Positions 46,460 to 56,800 of a DNA stretch of 64,000 nt are shown here, piece after piece (the first letter of the stretch is position 1; each line of letters begins with the position of its first letter). The position numbers were made by a program, and so were the translations under genes. This DNA comes from Symbiodinium natans. Lineage: Eukaryota; Sar; Dinophyceae; Suessiales; Symbiodiniaceae. Location of the stretch: assembly GCA_905221605.1 (NCBI GenBank), contig CAJNDS010000236.1, positions 137,501 through 201,500 of the forward strand. The letters are read 5' to 3'. The notes under the pieces are model-generated. The model worked only from the letters and a program-made list of their open reading frames with translations, had not been told where the DNA came from and made no database searches.

Positions 46460-47170
46460 GTAACTTAACTGCCCCGCGCAGTGGCCGGTTTTTACTATCA
46501 CACACAGACCATTAAGGACGAAGGCTGGCGCTGTTGGGCCTGCAGCCTCACAAGCGCGCCAGGCAGTTGCGCAGCGAAACGTGTTCCGCGGAGCTGAAAA
46601 GGGGCCAAGCAGAACCCACTATCCCAGAAACCAGATTTTGGAGAACGTTTATGCAATTTGCAGGGACTGGCCAAGAGGGGGCCTTCTTGGCAGCCTGCAG
46701 CTTGCGGTTGCAGGGATTGCAAGCAAGCTTCTGGGCAGCTGCAGCTTGGATGCCACAGAGCCTGCAAGTAGGCTTCCTTGCTACCGGGCCTGTGCTCAGC
46801 GTGTCTAGTCTCCAGGTCCTCAAGCGAACTGCAGGTAGGTCATTACTCTTACTGCCCCGCGCAGCGGCCCATTTTTTTGATAGCACACAGGCCACAAAAG
46901 CAAACCCACTAGCCCTGAAACTTAGCCTAGAACCGGCCAACAAGAGAACTGCTAGGCAGTTTGCAGCGAAAGGCTGCAGGGACCTGCCCAGAGGCGGACT
47001 TTTCGGCAGTCTGCAGCTAGGATGCCGCAGGGACTGCACGTAGGCTTCCCTGCAACTGGGCCTGCTCCTGGTCCGGAAAACCCATAGAGGGTCGCGATTT
47101 TTTGCTGTGCTATTCCCCGGTCTTGAGGGTCTCCCTGCTGCTCCAGGTCCCATAGGCCTCAGGTTCGCGT
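46460..47170 (+). repeat. Two diverged tandem units of about 380 bases
   Basis: Shared blocks include ACTGCCCCGCGCAGYGGCC, TAGCACACAG, then a series of GCAGCTTGGATGCC and GTAGGCTTCCYTGC segments and CAGGTCC. The pair lies between the two 92-base repeats. The ORFs through it show no recognisable protein. Confidence 0.7.
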
Positions 47171-47172
47171 TC

Positions 47173-47264
47173 ACGCAAGGCCAGCAAGGTGAGACCAATG
47201 CAAACAAGAAACTACCGGCACCAATCACTCAGCTGCCCGTCACCCATAGCAATGCTGCGCCACG
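47173..47264 (+). repeat. 92-base perfect direct repeat, right copy
   Basis: Identical to 46040-46131. Its last base abuts the left arm of the foldback element. Confidence 0.97.
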
Positions 47265-47527
47265 AAGAGGCCCACAAACTAATAGTTAGTTTGTCGTAAA
47301 GAGGCCCACAAACCAACAGTTATTTTGTTGTAAAGAGTTGTTGTTGAGGCAACGTCTGAGGTGCAGTGCTATGCTATTGCTACTTTCGCTCAATGTCAGT
47401 ACCAGATACGACAAAATAACTGTGAGTTTGGGGCCTCTTTGCGACAAAATAACTGTTAGTCGGCCTATTACGACAAAATGCCTGTTAGTTTGTGGGCCTC
47501 TTTACGACAAAAGAACTGATAGCACAC
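47264..47527 (+). mobile_element. Foldback/MITE-like element
   Basis: The left arm (GAGGCCCACAAACTAA... TTTGTCGTAAAGAGGCCC) and the right arm (GACAAAATAACTGT ... GTGGGCCTCTTTACGAC) are inverted repeats with several internal repeats of ACAAAATAACTGTTAG. The loop is about 70 bases and no reading frame is present. Confidence 0.75.
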
Positions 47528-47758
47528 CAGGACGTGACAATCGGACTCTAATCGGACCTACAAAATTATAAAACAATGCGTCAACAGCATACGTTCTATT
47601 GACATAATAGTCTACAAGTTCGGATGACCCGTTGGTTCTGCCAAAGTCTGCAGCGCAGCATCTGAAGTCAAAAGGTCGGGGTATGCAGGGCTTTAGTGAT
47701 AGAGGGGGGGTCGGCGGTCTTAGGCTTGGTCTGTTTGGGGTTCCGGGGTCATCGCTGC

Positions 47759-47876
47759 GGGACAAAATAACTGTTATTCTGTGGGACCTGAGGAACTGCT
47801 ATTTTGTGGTTCCCATAATGAACGGTACAAAATAGCAGTTCGTCCGGCGCCACGAAATAACAGTTATTTTGTGGGT
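47759..47876 (+). repeat. Second palindrome with the same ACAAAATAACTGTTA motif
   Basis: GACAAAATAACTGTTATTCTGTGG pairs (shown in part) with CGAAATAACAGTTATTTTGTGG at the other end. An inner pair, GGAACTGCTATTTTGT / ACAAAATAGCAGTTC, also matches. Confidence 0.8.
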
Positions 47877-47979
47877 GGGCAGAGGCGGAGAGGGGTGGGG
47901 GGGGGAGTCGATGAGCTTGGGGGGTGGGGCGGGGGGAAGGGCGGGGGGGGGCTGCATCCCGTTACCCTTCGGCGAAGGG

Positions 47980-48024
47980 GGCTTCGAAGCCTTCGAGCCT
48001 TCGAAGCCGAAGGGTCGAAGGGGT

Positions 48025-48057
<33 letters not shown>

Positions 48058-48425
48058 GAAGGTCTGAAGGCTTCGAAGCCTTCGAAGGTGAGGACGAAGG
48101 CTTCGAAGGCTTTGAAGGGTGAGGACGAAGGCTTCGAAGGCTTCGAAAGGTGAGGACGAAGGGGCTTCGAAGGCTTCGAAGGTGAGGACGAAGGCGGCTT
48201 CGAAGGCTTCGAAGGCGAGGACGAAGGGGGGAGGGCTTCGAAGCTTCGAAGGTGAAGACGAAGGCTTCGACGGCTTCGAAGGGTGAGGACAAAACAGGGG
48301 GGGGTTCGAAGGCTTTGAAGGGTGAGGACGAAGGGGGCTTCGAAGGCTTCGAAGGTGAAGACGAAGGGGGCTTCGAAGGCTTGGAAGGTGAGAGACGGGG
48401 GCATCTCCAGAGTCTCACTTCTCTG
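47980..48425 (+). repeat. TTCGAA-rich minisatellite (GGCTTCGAAGG) with poly-G
   Basis: Many copies of GGCTTCGAAGGCTTCGAAGG alternate with TGAGGACGAAGG. A run of about 30 G lies near 48023-48055. The Ser/Pro-rich frames on the minus strand are artefacts. Confidence 0.95.
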
Positions 48426-48478
48426 AGTTTCGAAGAATGAAATCCAAAAATGAGATCCAAAACACAAAACAAGATTCG

Positions 48479-48760
48479 AGAGGGGTGGAATTTAGAAGAA
48501 GTTTTTTCTGAAGAAATTGAGGGTGTGGAATTTCAACAATTCTCCACTCCTCTTCTACAGGCTTCGAAGGATAACAAGAAATGAGAGGGGTGGAATTTAG
48601 AATAATTCTCCTCTTTTCTCTTCTGCAAGCGTTCGAAGGACAAGAAATTGAGGGGAGTGGAATTTAGAATAATTCTTCACTCTTCTCTTTCTACAGGCTT
48701 CGAAGGACAACAAGAAACTGAGAGCGTGGAATTTAGAAATCTCCTCTTCCCTTCGATTCT
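48479..48760 (+). repeat. Tandem repeat of GTGGAATTTAGAATAATTC units
   Basis: Four imperfect units of about 60-90 bases share GTGGAATTTAGAA, CTCTTCTACAG, GGCTTCGAAGGA and CAAGAAA. The TTCGAA core links it to the neighbouring minisatellite. Confidence 0.8.
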
Positions 48761-48974
48761 TCTCTCTTTTTTTAAAAGGAGGGGGGGGCTACGCGCCCCT
48801 CCCGCACCCCCCTCCCGAAAGGCTTGCCCCTCAGAGGAAGCATGCACCAAAGTCAGCCAAGTCAACGCTAATTCTGACTCTTCCCTGAACTCCAACAAAA
48901 AAAAACACCTCGCAGTCGAAGCCTTCCAAGGTGAGGTCCGAAACTCCAAATTGCAGAAGCGATGGTTTCAAAAA

Positions 48975-49231
48975 GCTTTGAAGGCTTCAAAGGTGAAAGC
49001 GAAGAGCTTCGAAGGCTTCGAAGGCAAGAACGAACGGGAGGCTTCGAAGGCTTCGAAGGTGAAGACGAAGGTTTGAAGGCTTCGAAGGCAAGAACGAAGG
49101 GGAGGGACTTCGAAGACTTCGAAGGGTAAGGACGAAGGGGGCTTCGAAGGCTTCGAAGGTGAGGACGAAGGAGGCTTCGAAGGCTTCGAAGGCGAGGACG
49201 AAGGGTGAGGGGGCTTCGAAGGCTTCGAACG
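48975..49231 (+). repeat. Second block of the TTCGAA minisatellite
   Basis: Same unit as 47980-48425. It ends at the outer edge of the 3' LTR of the copia element. Confidence 0.9.
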
Positions 49232-49885
49232 TGAAAAACCGAAGGTCCCGCGGACACGCTCTTTTTCACTCGCAGGCCTTGAGCCAAAAGTCACGAAGTG
49301 CGCAAACTAAACGAATTCACATGTGAGCTTAAACTCAGCTTCAGAACAAAGTTCCTACACACTGCACACTCACTCAAAGTAGCGTATTGGGCAAAAACAT
49401 GCTCGTATGATTTCCTAGGGAAATCATCGAGGCAAAAACCATCGAGGATGGGATCATAAAGATTCCCAATCACTCCGAAGCAAAACAACTCTATACAAGC
49501 TGATCCAAGATATGACAAAACCATCAATGATCAGCCACGATTTTCCACCCCCCGCATTTTGCTGAGGGTTCATGCCAAAGATCCAAAGTCCAAGCAGAGC
49601 TGGCACTTCAACACGAAGGGGATGCCCTGGCCACACCCTCTTGGTGCGTACTCGCCACCAGAACAAAACAAACGACACACCAGTCGATCTCTGACATCAA
49701 ACTTAAAACTCACGCAAGATCCCACCATAAGGCAGGTTGTCCTGGGTCCGGTCTTGGCTTGGTACAAACGAATTCATGCAAGGCTTCAGAGCGTCAACCC
49801 CACTCTTAGCACGTGGTCATACTCCTCAACCTTGCTTCCAGAAAAACAAGCTTGCCAGCCAGCATCCGCTGGCAGAGCTCTAACA
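49232..49885 (-). repeat. 3' LTR of the copia element
   Basis: Matches 60586-61410 over most of its length, for example GCTTAAACTCAGCTTCAGAAC, CGCATTTTGCTGAGGGTTCA and GGGGATGCCCTGGCCAC (plus-strand text, first shown in part). Sense-strand ends appear to be TG...CA. It carries TTTTGGCTCAAG (sense) at 49278-49289. Confidence 0.85.
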
Positions 49886-51616
49886 AAAACACGGCTCTCC
49901 TTCAGTCTCGATTCAAATCCTTGCCGTCCATATCACCTTTCTTCTCTTCCTCAACTTTCTCCTTTGCAACATCCATCACACTTCGATAATCGGCTTGGCT
50001 CTGTTTTCTTTTCTTGCAGCATTCTTTCTAGGTCCGCAATGCTTAAGAAATTTTCTCGATCATGATTGGCAAAGCCACTAACACAGGAGATTCTTAAGTC
50101 TTCCGGCCTTCATCCTCAATGATCGGAACTACCAACTCCAACACTGCCTTGTAGGTCCATAGACATGAAATGTCCATGCGGCACTAGTCGGTTTTCTTTG
50201 GCCGGCACGGCCTGGGCAAAACGGTTTGCCATAAACAAATCTAGCTTTAGGTTTTTGCGAACTGCCAAGTCTGACAGGAGAGAAGCAAAGCCCTGCTCAT
50301 GGTGACCTTGTCCCCACCTGTCCCACGCCTGAACACATGCCTGCTCCAAGGGCACGTCGTTCGGTCACTTGAAGCGCACGAGAGTCGAAATGGTGTGAAT
50401 GCGGAGCAGGCATTGCTGTGTATTTTCAAATTCTGGCCGTAGCAAAGCAAGAAATAACGGCATCGACAGACCTGGATGCGTTGCAAGTCTGGCGGTGAAG
50501 TGCTGACTCTTGGCATTGCAGGTGGCCAGAAGGAGACTGAACCATTGGTCCGATCAGTAAGCATTCCCAGCCAAATTTCATCCACCACACAGAAGGTCTG
50601 AATGAAGAGGATGCTGAGCGCGACGATTGCGGTGGACAAGAGCGAGATGAAGGAAGTAAGTCAATCGACTGTTTAGTAGAAAGAACATTTTTGGTGCAAA
50701 GAACGCAAACGCGCAAAAGTGGCCAACGCACCACTCAAACGTGTCCTAAGCTTCTTGTGTCTTTCTGGCAATGTTGCAGCACGTTGGTTATGTCAGACCG
50801 ACCTTCGGCATCCAACATTGTCATTGGCCTGCAAGCATGCGGAATCTGCAGCAAGCCTGCAGGCCCTGCAGCAGCCTGATGCAGCAAGCTTGCAGACCTT
50901 CCAGTCTTCAATGACTTGGGCATTTTCCTGCATTTACACAGAGTCCATTTCGGCGGGCGCGGCATGTCGCGCGCGAATACGACCGTGTGACATGTCGCCT
51001 CTTGTATGTGTAGCATGTCGTGCAGTTGTCAATTTTTGTGAAAAACGCAGAGCACTTTTTCACTCCACGCTTGAGCCAAAACACCAGAGGTGTTCGGCAA
51101 GTCTCTCGCAGAGTCAGCGCAGCTTCACTTTCGTGAATTCCATCTCAACTTTGTTAAACAAAGGAGGAACACATGCAAACGTCCTAATGCTTCTCAGGAC
51201 TTCAGTGCTTCAGCAAAACAAGCATACAAGTGCACAGCCACTCTGCTCGAACCTCAGTACGACGACACGAGCGAAGCGAGGGTCGGCGGCCAAGGTTTGA
51301 AGAGCAAACTCAGAGCAACACGCACTTCTTCAAGGATGCTCCTAAAGCATCTCGAGTGCTTCTCTGCTCATCATGTACACTCCAAGCATCTTACGTCAAG
51401 CTCAAAGCAAGAAACACTTTCAAGCCAAGCTCCAAACATGCTATGTCCATGCCTGCTTCTGCTAACACCAAACAAACGGTTCAAGCACAGCTCTCAACTC
51501 ATACAATGCAAACTCATGGTTCATGTCACATGTGCAAGACATCCTGTCAACTGTAAAGGCACTCACAAGGAAGTCAAAAACTTTCACACCCCCTCATGCC
51601 TGCAACAGTTGCGTCC
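49886..51616 (-). other. 3' untranslated part of the copia element
   Basis: There is no convincing frame between the stop of pol and the 3' LTR. A third copy of TTTTGGCTCAAG in sense orientation is at 51070-51081, followed by GTGAAAAAG as in the LTRs, so a piece of LTR may be repeated here. Confidence 0.5.
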
Positions 51617-53821
51617 TCAAGTCCTGTCTTCTTCCATAGCTCGTCTCGCACCCTTCAGCATTTCTTCTCCTAACAGCTCAGGGTACACACCTGACGCCGG
51701 GAGCTGAAGGTGGATGTGTTGGTGGCTCTCATCACAGCGGTTCCTAGCCATACTGTTGATGAAATTCGAAGAGTTACTACAAAACCACCACCTCTTCCAG
51801 GCTCTTTCAGAACCCTTCTCGAAGCAACAGCGATCGACGACACATCCCTTCGCAAGACCAAGACGTTGACTTACAGACCTAAAGACCGTTTCATTCCACA
51901 AGTCAGACCTAGCTGGCCACTCGTGAGAAAGAAGAAGACGCGGACAGTTCGCGTACGGACGGAGAAGGTTCCAAATCCTTCGCCAAGACCTCTTGTGGAC
52001 CAAAAGAGACTCCCGCCATCTGGCGTAGGCCTGTCCACCTTTTCGAAATCTCAAATGACGAAGTCCGCACCCAGCCGAACAAGGCGTAGACAAGTGCGCA
52101 TACACCTTCACCCCTTCCTGAAGTAACACGCTAAAGACTTCTTTGAGAAGCTGGTATCCGTTTTCACTTAACAGATCCACTTGCTTCGTCACTCCAAAAT
52201 ACGCGATACGAGGATTCTTCGAGCAAGCTTTTGACAAAGAGCTCCCTTCTTCACAGCAGAGCTCAACCACAACATAAGAAGCCTGGGTCCTTGCTACCTT
52301 CTCTGCTGCGGCTCGCCAAGAAACAGGGACGTTCAGTTCGCAGACTTCATCTGCTGGTTTATTGGGCTCTTTAAACGTGACAGAAACGCTGGTTCCGGAA
52401 TTTTTCTCTTTCCAGGGGACTGGTTCCGGAATGAGGCCACAAGCCTCGCACAAGCTGACCAAACTGTCGTTAGTTGGGCTTTTTGTTAGAGCATCTGCCG
52501 GGTTGACAGCACCTGGTATGTGCTCAATCGTGAATCTTCCAAGCTGGACAAGTTCTTGGAGAAAAGCGGCTCTTAACTCAATATGGCGGACTTTCCTCAA
52601 CAATGTCCCCATTTTGGAAATGGACACGGCGCTTTCAGAGTCCGAATACCCCTTAAGAAGGTAGTACCCCGTTTCCCGGTCCTTCGGGATGCCCTCCAAG
52701 ATGGTCTCCGTCAAGAGAGCAATGTACAAACCTTCCCTGGCTATCTCAGTAAGCGCCGCAAGCTCACTCTCGGCGCTCGAAAGGGCTGTGGTGGACTGCT
52801 TCCTGCTGAACGTCTTTAAACAGCAGTTTTCCCAAGTAATCACACCACCACTAACAGAATTCAGGCTCCAGCTTGCGTCCGTAAAGCACGATACCGCTTG
52901 GGGATCCGCATCGTCTTCCAGGATCTCCCGAGTCGACGGAAACACCTGAACCTTATGCGGAAGACCTTTGACCCATTTGAGAACATCCCTCATGCATGTT
53001 TCAGCTGCCTCGTCAGGGGCCGACTGATGACGCCCCAAAAATCCGCAGCAGAACTGCAAATCTGGTCTGGAGAGGGCAGCCCATGCTAGACGCCCTAAGG
53101 TCCTACGGTACTTCTCGTGAGCAGCTGGACTGATCTTTTCTGTTTGGCCTTTCTTAATGAGGTCAGAGTAGCGCTTCTCCAATGACGGAAGCTTGGGGTT
53201 CGGTTTGGTTATCCCATACTCTTCACAGCAGGAATCCAAATACTTAGCGTCCAGTCCAAAATAGACTCGCTTCTCTCCCTTGTTCCTGAAGATTCGCCGT
53301 CCTAGAAAGGATACTTCTCCCGCACAATTCTCATGAAGCTCACCAGTCAGTTTCAGCTTGTAGCGTTTCTGTAGATCTTCGAAAACCTTCTTCCCTTCGG
53401 AGGGGTCCTCAGAGTAGATTAACAAATCGTCAACATAAAAGAGGACCAGCGTCAGACCCTTGGAGGTCTTCCTGCGGTATATCGTCGGGTCCAAGCTTGG
53501 ACTGAATCCGCTCTGCTCCAAGTGCGAACTCAGCTCCTTATACCAAGAAAGCGGTGCTGATCTCAGTCCGTTCATGGCTTTGTGTAATCGAAGATACACC
53601 TTCTTGTTTCCGGCCTTTTGAGGGATTTTAGAGTCCGCAATACTCACGTTACTCGGAAGCTCTACGTACTCAGGCCTTGACACTGCTGCATGCATAAAAG
53701 CCACGCTCACGTCACAGCTCAACACTGAACCTCTTCGACAAAGCAGTGCCAACAGAAGCCGCAATCCCTCCAAACTCGTAGTCGGGCTGTAGATACCTTC
53801 AGACAAGGTCGTGCCTCCCAT
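51617..53821 (-). CDS. Copia pol: reverse transcriptase, RNase H and novel C-terminal domain
   Basis: The frame contains SPTTSLEGLRLLLALL, SCDVSVAFMHA (RT motif A), KAMNGLRSAPLSWYKEL and LVLFYVDDLLIYSED (catalytic YVDD), then RNase H with CFTDASWSLNS, SSAESELAALTE and SDSESAVSI and the tail RHIELRAAFLQELV, PGAVNPADALTKS. After RNase H come about 230 more residues: YVVVELCCEEGSSLSKACS, VKVYAHLSTPCSAGCGL, RHLRFRKGGQAYARW. The spacing of a VELCCEEGSSLS loop and a later STPCS recalls motifs I and IV of SAM-dependent cytosine methyltransferases. Catalysis is unproven: the usual Pro-Pro-Cys-Gln is TPCS. The frame overlaps the gag-integrase frame by about 100 bases, and the RT start (RSRLVVRDYA) lies in that other frame, so a frameshift is needed near 53840. 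Confidence 0.88.
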   Translation of the reverse strand: MGGTTLSEGIYSPTTSLEGLRLLLALLCRRGSVLSCDVSVAFMHAAVSRPEYVELPSNVSIADSKIPQKAGNKKVYLRLHKAMNGLRSAPLSWYKELSSHLEQSGFSPSLDPTIYRRKTSKGLTLVLFYVDDLLIYSEDPSEGKKVFEDLQKRYKLKLTGELHENCAGEVSFLGRRIFRNKGEKRVYFGLDAKYLDSCCEEYGITKPNPKLPSLEKRYSDLIKKGQTEKISPAAHEKYRRTLGRLAWAALSRPDLQFCCGFLGRHQSAPDEAAETCMRDVLKWVKGLPHKVQVFPSTREILEDDADPQAVSCFTDASWSLNSVSGGVITWENCCLKTFSRKQSTTALSSAESELAALTEIAREGLYIALLTETILEGIPKDRETGYYLLKGYSDSESAVSISKMGTLLRKVRHIELRAAFLQELVQLGRFTIEHIPGAVNPADALTKSPTNDSLVSLCEACGLIPEPVPWKEKNSGTSVSVTFKEPNKPADEVCELNVPVSWRAAAEKVARTQASYVVVELCCEEGSSLSKACSKNPRIAYFGVTKQVDLLSENGYQLLKEVFSVLLQEGVKVYAHLSTPCSAGCGLRHLRFRKGGQAYARWRESLLVHKRSWRRIWNLLRPYANCPRLLLSHEWPARSDLWNETVFRSVSQRLGLAKGCVVDRCCFEKGSERAWKRWWFCSNSSNFINSMARNRCDESHQHIHLQLPASGVYPELLGEEMLKGARRAMEEDRT

Positions 53822-56800
53822 CGAACCATCGAAGCATAATCTCTTACTACCAGACGTGACCGGTACAGCCCTTTACGCTTGACCGTGTTGACCCACCGAC
53901 TGGTAAGTACCCGCCTGCCGCTCTCACGTGCGGACTTTCGGGCCTCATCTTCAGAGATCACCTTTCCTACTCCGAACGACTCGAGTTCCTCTAGTTCCAA
54001 CTTCATTGAGGCATACAAAAGGCTCGGATCCAACTGTTCTCCGGATGTTTCAGAGACCGCATTTCGTGGTACCTGGCACTTGACCCTACTTCCTCCGAAT
54101 TTCAAGGTAAACGAGTCAGCCACCTCCTGTGAGGTAGCTCGAACGTCAGGTCCTCGGTACAAAGACTCCAAGAGGTGATTCGTAAGCCAATCAATCTCCA
54201 TGTCCTCCATGTTTTCCCCCTCATCAGGCAGGATCCCTGCCTCACCTTCTTCCGCCGGGGCACCTACGGGAACATAGGTATCGTCAGCAATCATCTCTTC
54301 GTCTTCTTCATCTAAAGGACCAACACCACCTTCCATGACTTCATCTTCAGGACCATTACCATCATCAACACCTTCGGGTTCATACAAGACAGGCCGTTCT
54401 GGGTCTTTACCATCAAGAACCAAAGACTGCGCAACAGCGAGGCCTTCGACAGTTCCCACCTCGCACGCTCCATCAACGATTCTTCCGGTCGGAAATACGT
54501 CAATCTCCGTACTACCAAGAGGGGCCGCGAAGATCCCTCCACCTCGTGCGTTCACGGGTCCTAAGTAAACAGCCTTGACTGTTTTCGCTCCCCGGTATTT
54601 AGCAAGATGCGCCTTCGACTTGCTAACTTTTGCCTGAACCACACAACCAAAGGGAAGCGTTCTAGTTCGGTGAACTATTTCCTCGTGCAGCAAATCAATG
54701 CTGGTGGTGGAGTCACCGTGGCTCGAGGACCACAGATTGTAACACCTCGACACATAGAACACACAGGCTTGCCACAAAAGACCCCCTAAGGGAAGCTGGT
54801 ACTTTCCCAGCTCTGCATCTTGACCAGGGAACTTCTTTAGAGCAATTTGGCGCTCCAAGTCCAACCACACAGCCCAGAAGCCTTGGCGTACCGATTCAAC
54901 TTGTCGTTCTATTGACCCTTTGGCTTGTGGCCTATATCCTGGAACCACATCAACAATTGTTGCGCTGTGGGGGCAGTTTCGGGACCTACTCAGTCTTTCT
55001 GCCAAAGCAATAATAGATCCTTCTTGATCCATTCGAAACGTCACGGCTTTGCCTACCAGTCCCATCTCACGCAACACTCTGTTGATGTTAGCAAGCAATT
55101 GTGGATCTTCGAGGTTCGGTGCAGGCAGACTGACGGTATACCTTGAACCCAGGTGTGTCATCAACAGGACTCTTAGCTTGCCGAAAAAGAAAAAATCAAG
55201 ACCAACAGTCTGATTCTCTTTTTGAAGACGGCGACGCAAGCGACGCGCGGGAACACGACCCTTCGACGAACAGCATGAGTCACAGTTGGAATCATAAGGG
55301 AAATGGCCTTGTGCACGATGATGATACAAGGCGGTTGAGGACAACGGAATCCTAAAAGATCCTTCTTCTCCACTGTCCGGTGGTTCCGGTGGATTCTCTG
55401 GAGGCTTGGGGGGTCTTTCAGAAACCTCAGAAGGCTCGTAATCGGGACTTGACGGTGACGGAACCCCTTCGGGGACCCTTGAAGACGAAGACCCGGGCTC
55501 CCCACCACGAGGAGCTTCCAAATCAAAGGGCTCAGCTTCAGTCCCTTGTCCCGGCACTGGCAGTCCTCTGTGCATCATCCGCAGATGACACACTAATGGA
55601 CTGCTCGCCGGCGGGCTCTCATCATTGCCCTTTTCAACAACATCAAGCACACCAAGCCAAGCACAAACACTCCCAAGCACACTGCAAGCCTTGCAAAACA
55701 ACATGCTCAACATGCAACGTGTACGTGTTTGGGGTTTTGGGGCCTTCCTATGCAAGACAAACTGCTTGTAGCTAGGCACTCGGACCCAGTGGTCCCCACA
55801 AAAGATCCTAACACTGCAGCCCTTCCTGCGCGGCCTCACTCTAAAGACCTTCCGATCCTTTTCTCCAACGGAACACCTTTCAAACTCGACAAACAAAATG
55901 TGGAACCCCCAAAACACTAGACCACCCAAGAGGCTGCAGAAGCCCAAGACGGCCACGATGGCCATGACATCCAGTCCTGGCCCAAGACCATTCCTGTATA
56001 GGCTGGCGGTGGTTCGGTTGGGGCTGAAGTTAAGGTTCGGGATTTGGTGCGTTTCAAAGGGGTTTCGGGCACAAGCAAGCTCAAGCTCAAGCAATCCAAG
56101 CGGCAAACCAAGCTCAAACAACTCATGCTTCACATGTGTTTCAAGAAAACGAAACCACGCACTCACATCTTTGTTTTCTTCTCGAAATGAAATTCGGTGC
56201 GCCGCGTCGGCGTAGTCCAGGACTCCATCCCGAACACAAAAGAAAGCTATGATACATTCCAAGCCGGGCCCACGGCTCCAAATCCCCTTCATCCTTTCTT
56301 GATCGTCTCCTTTGCGGCAGCCACCACCGCATCGAAGCTGGGGACATTGGCTGAGCTGCTGGAAGATGGGGCTCCCGATTCGGGAACCGTTGGCATGGAG
56401 GGCCCCGGAGCGGGGCGTGGCATCGCCTTTACCGCCGGTGGCGGCGGCGGAAGAACGAACGAGCGCTCCGTGCCCGTCTGTCCAAGACCAAGAAGAAGGC
56501 GGCCGATGGAATCCCCAGGCGGGGCTGTTGAAGCAGGAGAAGGTGGCTCCAGGGGCATATCCCCGTCGTCGTGGTGGCCCGGAGTTGCAGCCGAAGTTCC
56601 CGGAACCATTGGTGGAGCTGGAGGATCTCGACCACCCATTCCTGCTTGCTTCACCATCGGTGGTGGTGCCGTCTCTGGCGTAGGGAGGCAAAGGGCCTCT
56701 TGGACTGAGATATTGTCCTCCCGGCACTTCAAGCAAAATCTCAGTGCCTCTTCGGGGCCTTCGCCATGGAGGTCTTCGTCGGCCGAAACGGAGGTGGAGC

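Noticed and set aside
47799-49294. Ser/Pro-rich frames of about 100-220 codons
   Set aside because: Translation of the TTCGAA minisatellite. They show no domain and reverse-strand frames mirror them.
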